64,000 nucleotides of DNA from CAVVDT01 sp963747005 (GTDB lineage: Bacteria > Pseudomonadota > Alphaproteobacteria > Rhizobiales > Aestuariivirgaceae): the NCBI GenBank assembly GCA_963747005.1, contig CAVVDT010000009.1, positions 1 through 64,000 on the forward strand, written 5' to 3'. Below the pieces are notes generated by a model. The model did not search any database. It saw nothing but the letters and a program-made list of their open reading frames with translations, and was not told where the DNA came from. The position numbers and the translations under genes are program-made. How positions within the stretch are numbered: position 1 is the first letter of the stretch; each line of letters begins with the position of its first letter. Below are positions 7,858 to 17,453 of this stretch, piece after piece.

Positions 7858-8564
7858 TGCCCGGCTCCTTTTTCGACGCGTTGCGGTGTCGGATCCATCC
7901 GGCGCAGCATGTCGCCGGCGCGCGGGCACTCGCCGGCTCCGCCATCTTCAGGACCGAACCGGACTTCATTCTCTTCCCAAGCATGATCCAGCGCCACCAG
8001 ATCATGCGGATCTTCCAGTTTGGTTTCGCGCAGCGCCGCCAGGATCTTGCGATCCGGCTGCGCCCTGGACAGCACCACCAGCGCCTCGAAGACGGCCGCA
8101 TAAGCGCTGCCGCGCTTCTTCAACCGTTCGCCCAGCGCCGCCAGTATATGTACAGGTTCAGCCAGCAACGAGCGGGCCGCGTCCGGTGCTTGCAACGACA
8201 GGAACTCCAGAAACAGCGGCACGTAATCGGGCAGTTCCCTGGCCGAAATGTCGAGCCCGGCCGTACGGTAGCGCTCCAGCAGCGACACCATGGCCTGGCC
8301 GCGGTCGCGTGATTCGCCATGCACATGCTCGAACAGATGCAGCGAAAGGGCGCGCGTGCGATCGAACAGATCGACATAACGCGACTGCACCTCGATCAGT
8401 TCGCCGTCGGCCAGTTCGCGCACCAGACGTTCCAGCGCCAGCCGAGTGTCGGATGGCAGCGCGCGTTCATGCGCAATGACATCCAGCACTTCGTCGCCCG
8501 CCTGTTGCAGCGCGGCATCTGGATACGACAGCAGCGCACTGAGAATCTTGTAGATCGCCCTCAT
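7854..8564 (-). CDS. narJ: Nitrate reductase molybdenum-cofactor assembly chaperone NarJ
   Basis: This is a 236-residue protein of the TorD/DmsD/NarJ family: YKILSALLSYPD at the start and the family motif HLFEHVHGESRDRGQAMV near residue 77. It binds apo-NarG and allows cofactor loading and membrane docking, and is not part of the final enzyme. Its start overlaps the narH stop (ATGA) and its stop overlaps narI, as usual in narGHJI. Confidence 0.93.
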   Translation of the reverse strand: MRAIYKILSALLSYPDAALQQAGDEVLDVIAHERALPSDTRLALERLVRELADGELIEVQSRYVDLFDRTRALSLHLFEHVHGESRDRGQAMVSLLERYRTAGLDISARELPDYVPLFLEFLSLQAPDAARSLLAEPVHILAALGERLKKRGSAYAAVFEALVVLSRAQPDRKILAALRETKLEDPHDLVALDHAWEENEVRFGPEDGGAGECPRAGDMLRRMDPTPQRVEKGAGQ

Positions 8565-10090
8565 CTCACACCCCCCGCCGGTTCTGGCACTTTGTGCTTC
8601 CTGGGCAGGTTGAAGATATTGGCGTTGCTCTCGCCGTCGGAGCAGCCGTTGCCGAAGCTGAAGCCGCAGTCGCCGCGCAGGCTGTAGGCATCCTCGGAAT
8701 TCTCCCGATGCGCGGTGGGAATGACGAAACGGTCCTCGTAATTGGCGATGGCCATGTAGCGATACATGTCCTCGATCTGCGCGGGCGTCAGACCCACCTG
8801 CGTGGCAACACCTTCATCGATCACGCCGTCCACAGTCTTGGCCCGCATATAGCCACGCATCGCGAGCATGCGTTGCAGCGCCTGCACCACCGGCTCTTCC
8901 TTGCCGGCCGTCAGCATGTTGGCCAGGTAGCGCACGGGAATGCGCAAGGAACGCACATCGGGCAATTCACCTTCCAGATCGATCTGCCCGTTTTCGGCAG
9001 CCGACTAAATCGGCGATAGCGGCGGCACATACCAGACCATCGGCAGCGTGCGGTATTCGGGATGCAGCGGGAAGGCGATGCGCCAGTCCATCGCCATCCT
9101 CCAGACCGGCGATTTCTCGGCTGATTCGATCCATGCCTGCGGCACGCCGTCGGCGGCGGCTTGCGCCTGGACTTTGGGGTCATGCGGATCAAGGAAGACC
9201 GAAAGCTGCGCCTCGTAGAGATCGGCCTCATCGGGCGTGGCCGCCGCCTCAGCGATGCGGTCGGCGTCATAAAGCACAACGCCCAGATAGCGAATGCGCC
9301 CCACACAGGTTTCTGAACAAACGGTGGGCTGACCGACCTCGAGCCGCGGATAGCAAAGGATGCATTTTTCCGATTTGCCCGATTGCCAGTTGTAGTAGAC
9401 CTTCTTGTAGGGGCAACCCGAAACGCACATCCGCCAGCCCCGGCACTTGTCCTGATCGATCAGGACGATGCCGTCTTCCTCGCGCTTGTAGATGGCACCC
9501 GATGGGCACACCGCGACGCAGGCCGGATTGAGGCAATGTTCGCACAGCCGCGGCAAATACATCATGAAAGTGTTTTCGAAAGCGCCGTAGATTTCCTTCT
9601 GCACACCCTCGAAGTTGACGTCTTTCGAGCGCTTCGAGAACTCGCCGCCGAGGATTTCCTCCCAGTTGGGCCCTCCCTCGATTTTCTCCATGCGCTGGCC
9701 GCTGACGAGGGAGCGCGGCCGCGCCGTCGGCATGGCCTTGGAATCGGGCGCGGTGTGCAAATGCTCGTAATCGAAGGTGAAGGGCTCGTAATAGTCGTCA
9801 ATCTCCGGCAGGTCCGGATTGGCGAAGATGTTGGCGAGGATGCGCCATTTGGCACCTAGCCGCGGCTGAAGCTTGCCGTTCTTCTTGACGCGCCAGCCAC
9901 CGTTCCAGCGCTTCTGGTTTTCCCAGTCCTTGGGGTAACCGATCCCGGGCTTGGTCTCGACATTGTTGAACCAGGCATATTCGACGCCTTCACGCGAGGT
10001 CCACACATTCTTGCAGGTGACCGAGCACGTGTGGCAGCCGATGCATTTGTCGAGGTTGAGTACCATCGCAATCTGCGCACGGACCTTCAT
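8561..10090 (-). pseudogene. narH: Nitrate reductase beta subunit NarH, interrupted by an in-frame TAG
   Basis: The frame reads 509 codons with one internal TAG at 9005-9007, after residue 361. NarH carries four Fe-S clusters between NarG and NarI. The Cys groups are all before the stop: CIGCHTCSVTC at 16-26, then CEHC/ACVAVCP, the CRGWRMCVSGCP group and CILCYP...CSETC. The Trp in CRGWRMC is the expected [3Fe-4S] signature. Around the stop the sequence reads YVPPLSPI-stop-SAAENGQ; the family has Gln (LSPIQSAA) there, so CAG became TAG. The downstream 148 codons remain well conserved (LRIPVRYLANMLTAG, MYRYMAIANYEDRF), which suggests a recent mutation, readthrough or a base-call error. Confidence 0.92.
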
Positions 10091-13000
10091 GACACGGCCT
10101 CCACCTGCTTGCTCGGCGTGCCATCAAGCCAATCGATATTGGCCATCTTGCGCACGATGACGAATTCGTCGCGGTTGGAACCGACCGTGCCGTAATAATT
10201 GAGACCGTAGCTCTGGTGGGCATAGCCGCCGATCATGTGGGTCGGTTTCAGAACGGTGCGGGTCACCGAATTGTGGATGCCGCCGCGCGTACCGGTGATC
10301 TCCGAACCCGGGACATTCACGATCTTTTCCTGCGCGTGGTACATCATCACCATGCCTTCGGGCACGCGTTGCGAAACCACTGCGCGCGCCACCAGCGCGC
10401 CATTGGCGTTGTAGGCCTCGATCCAGTCATTGTCCTCGATGCCAACCTTCTGCGCATCGATCTCGCTCATCCAGACGATGGGGCCGCCTCGTGACAGCGT
10501 CAGCATCATGAGGTTGTCGGTATAGGTGGAGTGGATGCCCCATTTCTGATGGGGGGTGATGAAATTCAGCACAACCTGACGGTTGCCGTTCTCTTTGGCG
10601 TCAATGATGGGTTTGATCGATTTGGTGTCTATGGGGGGTCGGTAGACCGCAAGCTGCTCACCGAAGGCACGCATCCAGGGATGATCCTGGAACAGCTGCT
10701 GGCGGCCCGTCAGTGTGCGCCAGGGGATCAGTTCGTGCACATTGGTATAGCCAGCGTTGTAGCAGACCTTGTCGGACTCGATACCCGACCAGGTGGGCGA
10801 GGAGATGATCTTGCGCGGCTGGGCCAGGATGTCGCGATAGCGGATCTTCTCGTCTTCCTTGGCCGCGGCCAGATGCTCGTGATCGCGGCCTGTCATCTGG
10901 CCAAGCGCCCGCCAGGCCTTCATGGCCACGTCACCATTGGTTTCCGGCGCCAGGGACAGAACGACTTCACAGGCATCGATATCGGTGTCGATTCGAGGCA
11001 TTCCCCTGGTGGGCCCCTCTTCGGCGACCGTGCCGTTCAGCCTGGCGAGCAGTTCGACCTCATGCTCGGTCTTCCAGGCAATGCCCTTGCCGCCGTTACC
11101 GATGGAACTCATCAGCGGGCCCAGCGCGGTGAAACGCTTGTAAACATTCGGGTAGTCCCGATCGACAACTGCGATCATTGGCATGGTCTTGCCCGGCACC
11201 GGCTCGGTTTCGCCCTTCGTCCAGTCCTTCACATCCGTGGCCTGGGCCAGTTCACCGGGCGTATCGTGCTGCATGGGTACCAGCACGGTGTCCTTCTCCT
11301 TGCCCAGCACTTCGGGCGCGACGTCGGAGAATGCTTTTGCGATCCCTTTGTAAATTTCCCAATCACTGCGACTTTCCCATACCGGATCCACCGCGGCGCT
11401 GAGTGGATGAATGAAGGGATGCATGTCCGATGTATTAAGATCGTTCTTCTCGTACCAGGTCGCCGTCGGCAGCACGATGTCGGAATAGACGCAGGTCGTG
11501 GACATGCGGAAGTCGAGGGTCACCAGCAGGTCGAGCTTTCCCGTTGGCGCCTCGTCATGCCAGGCGACTTCCTGTGGTTTCTGCTCGCCCGTTTCACCCA
11601 GATCCTTGCCCTGCACGCCGTGTGTCGTGCCCAGCAGGTGTTTCAGGAAATACTCATGGCCCTTGCCGGACGAGCCCAGAAGGTTGGAGCGCCAGACGAA
11701 CAGGTTGCGCGGCCAGTTCTTCGGATTGTCCGGATCATGACAGGCCAGTTTGATGCGGCCCGCTGCAAGCTCATCGCGCACGTAATCCCTGGTTTCCTTG
11801 CCGGCAGCCTCGGCGGCGCCGGCGACATCGAGGGGGTTTTCCTGCAATTGCGGAGCTGACGGCAACCAGCCCATGCGCTCGGCGCGCACGTTGAAGTCGA
11901 TCAGACTTCCCGTCCACGCCGCCTTGTCGGCTAGCGGCGACAAGATTTCGTCGATACCCAGCGTTTCGTAGCGCCATTGGTTGGAATGCGCATACCAGTA
12001 TGACGTGGCATTCATGTGCCGGGGCGGGCGCGCCCAATCGAGCGCGAAGGCGAGCGGCAGCCAGCCGGTCTGCGGGCGCAGCTTTTCCTGACCAACATAG
12101 TGCGACCAGCCACCGCCCTCCTGGCCCACACAGCCACACATCACCAGCATGTTGATGATGCCACGATAGGTCATGTCCATGTGGTACCAGTGATTGATCC
12201 CGGCGCCGAGAATGACCATGGACTTGCCCCCGGTCTTCTCCGCATTGCGGGCGAACGCCCGCGCGACGGAGATCACGGAGTCCCGCTTTACGCCCGTGAT
12301 GGGCTCCTGCCAGGCCGGTGTATAGGGCACGTCGTCATCGAAGCTGCTCGCGACTTTATCGCCGCCCAACCCGCGATCGACGCCGTAATTGGCGCAGAGC
12401 AGATCGAACACGGTGGCGACACAGGCTTCCCCATCCGCCAGGTTGACGCGCCGGACCGGCACGTTCCGCATCAGAATTTCATCATGACTGGTGCCGGCGA
12501 AATAGTCGTGATGGCGACCGCCGAAATAGGGAAAGGCGACGGAAAGCACATCGTCGCGCCTGTCGATGGTGCTCAGCGACAGCGTGGCCTCCGCCACGCC
12601 CGCCTTGGTTTCAAGATTCCACTTGCCCTTCTCGCCCCAGCGGAAGCCGATGGAGCCGTTGGGCACGACGACGGTATCGCTGGCCTCGTCAAAGGCGACC
12701 GTCTTCCATTCCGGATTGTTGGATTGATCAAGCGAACTGTCGAAATCGCTTGCACGCAGCAATCGATCGGGCACAAAGCGACCATCTCGTTTCACCAGCC
12801 GCACCAGGAACGGCATGTCGGAATAACGACGGCAGTAATCGGTGAAATAGGGCGTCTGCCGGTCGATATGAAACTCCTTGAGAATCACATGGCCAAAGGC
12901 CATGGCCAGTGCGGAATCGGTGCCCTGCTTGGGGTGCAGCCACAGATCGCCAAACTTCGCTGCTTCGCTGTAATCCGGCGTGATGACGACGCTCTTGGCG

Positions 13001-13821
13001 CCGCGGTAGCGCGCTTCGGTGTAGAAATGCGCATCTGGCGTGCGCGTCTGGGGCACGTTTGAACCCCACAGCAGCAGGAAGTCGGCATTGTACCAGTCCG
13101 CGCTTTCGGGCACGTCGGTCTGTTCGCCCCAGGTTTGCGGTGAAGATGGCGGCAGATCGCAATACCAGTCATAAAAGCTGAGGCAGACGCCACCGAGCAG
13201 CGACAGATAGCGCGTGCCCGCTGCAAAGGAAATCATCGACATCGCCGGGATCGGCGAAAAGCCCGCGATCCGATCGGGCCCGTACTTGCGGATCGTATAG
13301 GCATTGGAGGCCGCGATGATCTCGTTGGCCTCATCCCAGCCCAACCGCACGAAGCCACCAAGCCCGCGGCGCGAAGTGTAATCCTTGCGCTTTGTCGGGT
13401 CCTCCACGACCGCCTTCCAGGCGGCAACCGGTGACAGCGTCTTGCGCGCTTCGCGCCAGTGCTTGATCAGTGCACCGCGCACCATCGGATACTTGAGGCG
13501 ATTGGCGCTGTAGAGATACCAGGAATAGCTGGCGCCGCGCGCACAGCCGCGCGGTTCGTGGTTAGGAAGCTCGGGTCGCGTGCGCGGATAATCGGTTTGC
13601 TGAGTTTCCCAGGTGACGATCCCGCCCTTGACGTAGATCTTCCAACTGCAGGAGCCCGTGCAGTTCACGCCATGGGTGGAGCGCACGATCTTGTCGTGCG
13701 ACCAGCGCTGGCGATAGGCATCTTCCCAGCCGCGATCTTCACGGGTTGTGATGCCGTGACCGTTGGAGAAGGTGTCCACCTTCTTCCGGAAGAACGTCAA
13801 TCGATCGAGAAAATGGCTCAT
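10087..13821 (-). CDS. narG: Respiratory nitrate reductase alpha subunit NarG
   Basis: This 1244-residue molybdopterin enzyme reduces nitrate to nitrite on the cytoplasmic face of the membrane. The FS0 [4Fe-4S] ligands His50, Cys54, Cys58 and Cys93 are present (STHGVNCTGSC, PRGCARG), and the Mo ligand Asp222 lies in YCDLPPSSPQTWGEQ. Length and start are standard and no disruption is seen. Its start overlaps the transporter stop and its stop overlaps narH (both ATGA). The intact narG contrasts with the broken narH beside it. Confidence 0.97.
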   Translation of the reverse strand: MSHFLDRLTFFRKKVDTFSNGHGITTREDRGWEDAYRQRWSHDKIVRSTHGVNCTGSCSWKIYVKGGIVTWETQQTDYPRTRPELPNHEPRGCARGASYSWYLYSANRLKYPMVRGALIKHWREARKTLSPVAAWKAVVEDPTKRKDYTSRRGLGGFVRLGWDEANEIIAASNAYTIRKYGPDRIAGFSPIPAMSMISFAAGTRYLSLLGGVCLSFYDWYCDLPPSSPQTWGEQTDVPESADWYNADFLLLWGSNVPQTRTPDAHFYTEARYRGAKSVVITPDYSEAAKFGDLWLHPKQGTDSALAMAFGHVILKEFHIDRQTPYFTDYCRRYSDMPFLVRLVKRDGRFVPDRLLRASDFDSSLDQSNNPEWKTVAFDEASDTVVVPNGSIGFRWGEKGKWNLETKAGVAEATLSLSTIDRRDDVLSVAFPYFGGRHHDYFAGTSHDEILMRNVPVRRVNLADGEACVATVFDLLCANYGVDRGLGGDKVASSFDDDVPYTPAWQEPITGVKRDSVISVARAFARNAEKTGGKSMVILGAGINHWYHMDMTYRGIINMLVMCGCVGQEGGGWSHYVGQEKLRPQTGWLPLAFALDWARPPRHMNATSYWYAHSNQWRYETLGIDEILSPLADKAAWTGSLIDFNVRAERMGWLPSAPQLQENPLDVAGAAEAAGKETRDYVRDELAAGRIKLACHDPDNPKNWPRNLFVWRSNLLGSSGKGHEYFLKHLLGTTHGVQGKDLGETGEQKPQEVAWHDEAPTGKLDLLVTLDFRMSTTCVYSDIVLPTATWYEKNDLNTSDMHPFIHPLSAAVDPVWESRSDWEIYKGIAKAFSDVAPEVLGKEKDTVLVPMQHDTPGELAQATDVKDWTKGETEPVPGKTMPMIAVVDRDYPNVYKRFTALGPLMSSIGNGGKGIAWKTEHEVELLARLNGTVAEEGPTRGMPRIDTDIDACEVVLSLAPETNGDVAMKAWRALGQMTGRDHEHLAAAKEDEKIRYRDILAQPRKIISSPTWSGIESDKVCYNAGYTNVHELIPWRTLTGRQQLFQDHPWMRAFGEQLAVYRPPIDTKSIKPIIDAKENGNRQVVLNFITPHQKWGIHSTYTDNLMMLTLSRGGPIVWMSEIDAQKVGIEDNDWIEAYNANGALVARAVVSQRVPEGMVMMYHAQEKIVNVPGSEITGTRGGIHNSVTRTVLKPTHMIGGYAHQSYGLNYYGTVGSNRDEFVIVRKMANIDWLDGTPSKQVEAVS

Positions 13822-14978
13822 TTGGTTGCATCCGCTTTGCTTTGAGGGTTGAAACTAAGCCAGGGCGCCAGCAGGCTATCGGCCAGCCCGGCGAGGGCCG
13901 CCGCCCAGGCGATGAACGCAATGATCATGAAGGCCTCGGACAATGGCATCAGGAATGGCGCATCAAGCATCTGCGCCAGGCGATAGGTGCACACGGAGTA
14001 CATGCCCAAGGGGAAGACCCCGCCCCAATAAAGCGGATTATAACCGAACGGCACGCCGCGGATCAGATAGCGCCATACACCGAGGACCAGGAGCATGGGG
14101 ATCCACCAGCTGCCGATGGCCCAGAAGAAAAGCGTCAAGCCCTTGATGAATGGCGCAAGTCCCGAGACTATTGGAGATAGGGTCGACTGCCCCAACAGAG
14201 TGGCGCCGGCCAGCGTGGAGATAGCCACTGCGCCCATGTTGATCCAATAGGGCGGGGTAAGGTCCTCCGGCGACATCGGCAGGAATGTGTAGCGATAGAA
14301 GATCAGTGTCATCAGCCAGAGATACAAGGCTCCGCCGCCGAGCCAGAGGACCAGCGCCGCGAACATCAGTGGCTGCTGAAGATCGCCAGCGACGCCAGAG
14401 GGCAGCATCAATACCGTCAGTATGGAAACCGATTGGGTCGCCACGACACTTACAAGCCAGCCGCCGTTGAGGCCGTCCGCCAGACTTGGCTTGTCAGGCT
14501 TGACGGTCAGCAGGGCCAGCACACCATAGGTGACCGCGAACCAGAGCACCGCGGCACCAACCCAGAAAAAGGCGGCCACGCTCATGACCTGCATCTGAAG
14601 CACGAGCTGACTGCCGAACACGCCGGAGGCCGCGGCCATGGTAAAGAATCCAACCCCGCGGCTGTGGCTGCACAGGTCAGCCGCAAACGCGCCCGGATAG
14701 CGCAGGATTCGCGCAACCGTCGCCCCCGCCAGGACAGCAAAGAAGAATGCATTGAGCCAGAACAAGATGGTGGGAACCAGGGATATGCCGTGCAGATAGG
14801 TCGCAAGCGCCACAATGCCGGTGGCCATGACGAGCGCAAAATAAGCCGGGTGCAGAGTCTCCAGATCGTCACGTCGTCCGCGCTTGAAACGGGGTCTCAT
14901 GAGAAAACATGCCTGCTTGCAGATCGAGCGAGGGCGCACAGGGGACCTCTCAATGCCCTTTTTGGACATCTGGGTCAT
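13818..14978 (-). CDS. TDT-family membrane transporter (TehA/Mae1-like)
   Basis: This 386-residue protein has about ten membrane helices and the TDT-family start LHPAYFALVMATGIVALA at about residues 42-59. TDT proteins carry tellurite, C4-dicarboxylates or anions. Several nar operons carry one in place of or beside NarK, so a role in nitrate/nitrite exchange is inferred. The start may be at 14978 or at ATG 14900; the first 26 residues are basic and unusual for the family. It is the first gene of the nar operon, 57 bases from the palindromic operator. Confidence 0.82.
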   Translation of the reverse strand: MTQMSKKGIERSPVRPRSICKQACFLMRPRFKRGRRDDLETLHPAYFALVMATGIVALATYLHGISLVPTILFWLNAFFFAVLAGATVARILRYPGAFAADLCSHSRGVGFFTMAAASGVFGSQLVLQMQVMSVAAFFWVGAAVLWFAVTYGVLALLTVKPDKPSLADGLNGGWLVSVVATQSVSILTVLMLPSGVAGDLQQPLMFAALVLWLGGGALYLWLMTLIFYRYTFLPMSPEDLTPPYWINMGAVAISTLAGATLLGQSTLSPIVSGLAPFIKGLTLFFWAIGSWWIPMLLVLGVWRYLIRGVPFGYNPLYWGGVFPLGMYSVCTYRLAQMLDAPFLMPLSEAFMIIAFIAWAAALAGLADSLLAPWLSFNPQSKADATK

Positions 14979-15035
14979 GGAAACTGCCTAGGGTGAACAT
15001 TGATAAGCGTGGTATTATCCAAGGGCAAGCCATAT

Positions 15036-15051
15036 CTTGACAAAAGTCAAG
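15036..15051. promoter_or_regulatory. Crp/Fnr-family operator, perfect palindrome
   Basis: CTTGAC-AAAA-GTCAAG is a perfect inverted repeat and matches the TTGAC-N4-GTCAA form of FNR/NNR/DNR-type sites. It lies between the nar operon and the divergent Crp/Fnr-type regulator, so it could control both. Confidence 0.7.
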
Positions 15052-15120
15052 TCACGCCTAGAAGTGCGACAATAGAATGCATATTGCTTAGCAGGCCAGA
15101 TGACGGCTGGGTGGGGCGCT

Positions 15121-15855
15121 ATGGCAATGGACAAACTTGAAGCGGTGAACGCCATTCCAGCCCTCGCCAGGCTGCCGCAGCGCGTGCAGGAGCGCTTGAG
15201 GGAAATGGCCGGCCTGCAGCGTATCGGAGAAGGCAGCATGTTCTTTCGTGAGGGAGAGCGAGCCGACTTTGTCTATGCCATTGTTGAAGGCCATGTCGCA
15301 CTTGTCAGCGGCGCCAGCGGCACGAAAACGATTGCCGATTTCATGGGGGCTGGCGAAATCGTCCTGATTCCACCGGCGCTGCTTGACTTGCCCTATATGC
15401 TCAGCGGCAAGGCGACGACGGATGTGCTGGCGCTGCTGATCCCAGCCACAGGCTTCCGCGAGCTTGTTTCCGAGGAGGCCGCTATGGGCGAAGCTATTGC
15501 GCGTTCACTCGCCATGCATTGGCGCCTGCTGCTCAATCAGCTGAAGCAGGTCAAAACGCGTGATGCCGATTCCCGGCTGGCGCAATACTTCCTGGACAAT
15601 GCCGGCAAGACCTCGGGTGCGGTGCAGTTCAAGCTTCCCAGTTCGAAACGGCAACTGGCGGCCCATCTCGGCATCACTCCGGAAACGCTGTCACGTTCAC
15701 TGAAGCGGCTTTCCCGGTTCGGCGTCAGAACGAGAGACGATGCGATCGAAATCTCCTCGATCGCGCGCCTGGCCGCCTTCGCGAACATACCGCTTAGGCA
15801 ATCCGACCCGCAGAGGCGATCAGCCGCCGGACGCAAGAGCAATCGAAATTCGTGA
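15121..15855 (+). CDS. Crp/Fnr-family transcriptional regulator (NNR/NarR-like)
   Basis: This is a protein of about 244 residues with an N-terminal cyclic-nucleotide-type sensor fold and a C-terminal helix-turn-helix ([19 protein letters not shown]). The sensor part lacks the Cys set of oxygen-sensing FNR, which fits the NNR/DNR/NarR groups that respond to NO or nitrite/nitrate. It is divergent from the nar operon across a TTGAC-N4-GTCAA palindrome. ATG at 15100 would add seven residues. The C-terminal tail is rich in Arg and Ser. Confidence 0.85.
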   Translation: MAMDKLEAVNAIPALARLPQRVQERLREMAGLQRIGEGSMFFREGERADFVYAIVEGHVALVSGASGTKTIADFMGAGEIVLIPPALLDLPYMLSGKATTDVLALLIPATGFRELVSEEAAMGEAIARSLAMHWRLLLNQLKQVKTRDADSRLAQYFLDNAGKTSGAVQFKLPSSKRQLAAHLGITPETLSRSLKRLSRFGVRTRDDAIEISSIARLAAFANIPLRQSDPQRRSAAGRKSNRNS

Positions 15856-15879
15856 ACAACAACTGGAATATCCTGTGCA

Positions 15880-16038
15880 ATGAACCATTTTCATGTGGCC
15901 CCTATGGCTGCAAGTCGGGCTGGCGCGACAGCGCAAGTGATGCGCGAGGCGATCTGGGTTGCCGCGGAAATGTACGCCGGCGTTGCCGTGACACATTGCA
16001 GGCTGGCGCTGCGGGCATTGGAGCAAGTCGGGTCATGA
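15880..16038 (+). CDS. Small 52-residue protein, possible
   Basis: A 52-codon frame starts MNHFHVAP and ends EQVGS. Its stop TGA overlaps the ATG of the DUF488 gene (ATGA at 16035-16038), the same coupling used throughout this operon. The protein would be helical with one Cys and no membrane segment. The ribosome binding site is weak. A longer alternative start for DUF488 covers the same bases in another frame, but its extra residues look random. Confidence 0.5.
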   Translation: MNHFHVAPMAASRAGATAQVMREAIWVAAEMYAGVAVTHCRLALRALEQVGS

Positions 16039-16418
16039 ATTCTTCCAGTGAGGACGGCATTAGGCTCAAGCGCATCTATCGCCGCCCACGCCGCAGCGAC
16101 GGTGTGCGGATACTGGTCGACCGGCTGTGGCCGCGCGGTCTCAGCAAGGAGGCGGCCTACATCGATCATTGGATGAAGGACGTCGCACCCAGCGATGAAT
16201 TGCGCAAATGGTTTGCCCATGACGTGACGCGCTGGGAGGCGTTCCGCGACAGCTACCGCAAGGAACTGGACGCGAATGAGACCGAGGTGCCCGAGCTGCA
16301 GAGGCTTTGCCGGCAAGGCACCATAACATTGCTGTTCGCAGCCAGGGACGAGGCGCATAACCAGGCTGTGGTTATCCGCCAATGGCTTGTCGAACATGAA
16401 GCCGACGGGAAGGCCTGA
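16035..16418 (+). CDS. DUF488 family protein
   Basis: This 127-residue cytoplasmic protein of unknown function has the family motifs RIYRRPRRSDGVRILVDRLWPRG (split here as RIYRRP and LVDRLWPRG), WMKDVAPSDELRKWF and the end LLFAARD. I chose the start from the ATGA overlap with the preceding small frame. The next gene begins directly after its stop, so it is part of the regulator operon. DUF488 genes are often found with nitrite/nitrate genes; the function is not known. Confidence 0.85.
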   Translation: MNSSSEDGIRLKRIYRRPRRSDGVRILVDRLWPRGLSKEAAYIDHWMKDVAPSDELRKWFAHDVTRWEAFRDSYRKELDANETEVPELQRLCRQGTITLLFAARDEAHNQAVVIRQWLVEHEADGKA

Positions 16419-17453
16419 ATGTCGCCGACGCCCAAATCCCTCACGACCGACCTGTGCCGAACGCTGGAATGCGAATACCCGATCCTGCAGGCGGGCATGG
16501 GCGGGGTCGCGCGCTCCGAACTCGTGGCGGCCGTAGCTGAAGCCGGTGGCTACGGGTTTCTTGGCATGGTGCGCGAGAGCCCGGACCTGATCCGCCGCGA
16601 AATCCACGCCGTGCGTGCCGCGACCGATCGCCCCTTCGGCGTCAACCTGATTCCGGCCGGGACCGATGCCCGGTTGTTCGAAAGTGAATTGTCCGCCTGT
16701 CTCGAAGAGGGTGTTCACTCGCTCTGTTTCTTCTGGGACGTGGATGCAGCAGCGGTCAGGCGTGTCAAGGACGCCGGCAAGCTGGTCTTCTACCAGGTCG
16801 GCTCGGTGGCCGATGCTGTTGCAGCCGAGAAGGCCGGCGCCGATGCTGTCATCGCGCAAGGCCTGGAGGCAGGCGGCCATGTGCGAGGCACTGTTTCCTC
16901 ACTGGTCCTCATCCCGCAGGTTGTCGGCGGCGTTTCCATCCCCGTCATTGCCTCGGGCGGATTTGCCTCGGGCGATGGTCTCGTTGCCGCGCTGGCAATG
17001 GGGTGTCAGGCGATCCATTGCGGGACGGCGTTCCTGGCAACGCTGGAATCCTTCGCGCACGACTATCACAAGCAGCGTGTCGTCGTCGCGTCTTCCCAGG
17101 ATACCGTCTATACCGATGCCTTCGCCATCAACTGGCCTCGACAGTCGCCAGTTCGCGTCATCGGCAATAGCGCGGTGGACGACCTGGACGGACGCCTGCT
17201 CGGATATGGCCCTGACGACTTCGCGCGAACGCCCATTGCGTCCGAGGACGGGCGGCCGATCTATCTCTACAGCACCGATTTACCATTACGCTCGACAACC
17301 GGAGAACTGGAACGTATGGCACTGTTTGCCGGTCAGGTGTGCGGCGCCATCGAGGATGTTCCCACTGCCGGCGAGCGGATAGCGCGGATCGTGAATGGGG
17401 CCGTTGCCGCGCTGGCGCGACTAAATGCCCTGGTTGGAGAGGAGAACCGATGA
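16419..17453 (+). CDS. Nitronate monooxygenase (2-nitropropane dioxygenase family)
   Basis: This 344-residue FMN-binding TIM barrel has YPILQAGMGGVA at the N-terminus, GVNLIPAG, the glycine-rich AQGLEAGGHVRG and the phosphate-binding IASGGFASGDGLVAALAMG near residue 175, as in the NMO/NpdA group. Such enzymes oxidise alkyl nitronates such as propionate-3-nitronate, releasing nitrite. Here it sits within the nitrogen-oxide cluster, so removal of nitro compounds formed there is plausible. Confidence 0.88.
   Translation: MSPTPKSLTTDLCRTLECEYPILQAGMGGVARSELVAAVAEAGGYGFLGMVRESPDLIRREIHAVRAATDRPFGVNLIPAGTDARLFESELSACLEEGVHSLCFFWDVDAAAVRRVKDAGKLVFYQVGSVADAVAAEKAGADAVIAQGLEAGGHVRGTVSSLVLIPQVVGGVSIPVIASGGFASGDGLVAALAMGCQAIHCGTAFLATLESFAHDYHKQRVVVASSQDTVYTDAFAINWPRQSPVRVIGNSAVDDLDGRLLGYGPDDFARTPIASEDGRPIYLYSTDLPLRSTTGELERMALFAGQVCGAIEDVPTAGERIARIVNGAVAALARLNALVGEENR

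Noticed and set aside
10531..11859. Long plus-strand frames opposite narG
   Set aside because: They lie antisense to well-conserved narG codons and come from GC-rich codon bias.
14979..15035. Second Fnr-like half-site (TTGATAAGC)
   Set aside because: It has no matching inverted half at the proper spacing, unlike the palindrome at 15036-15051.
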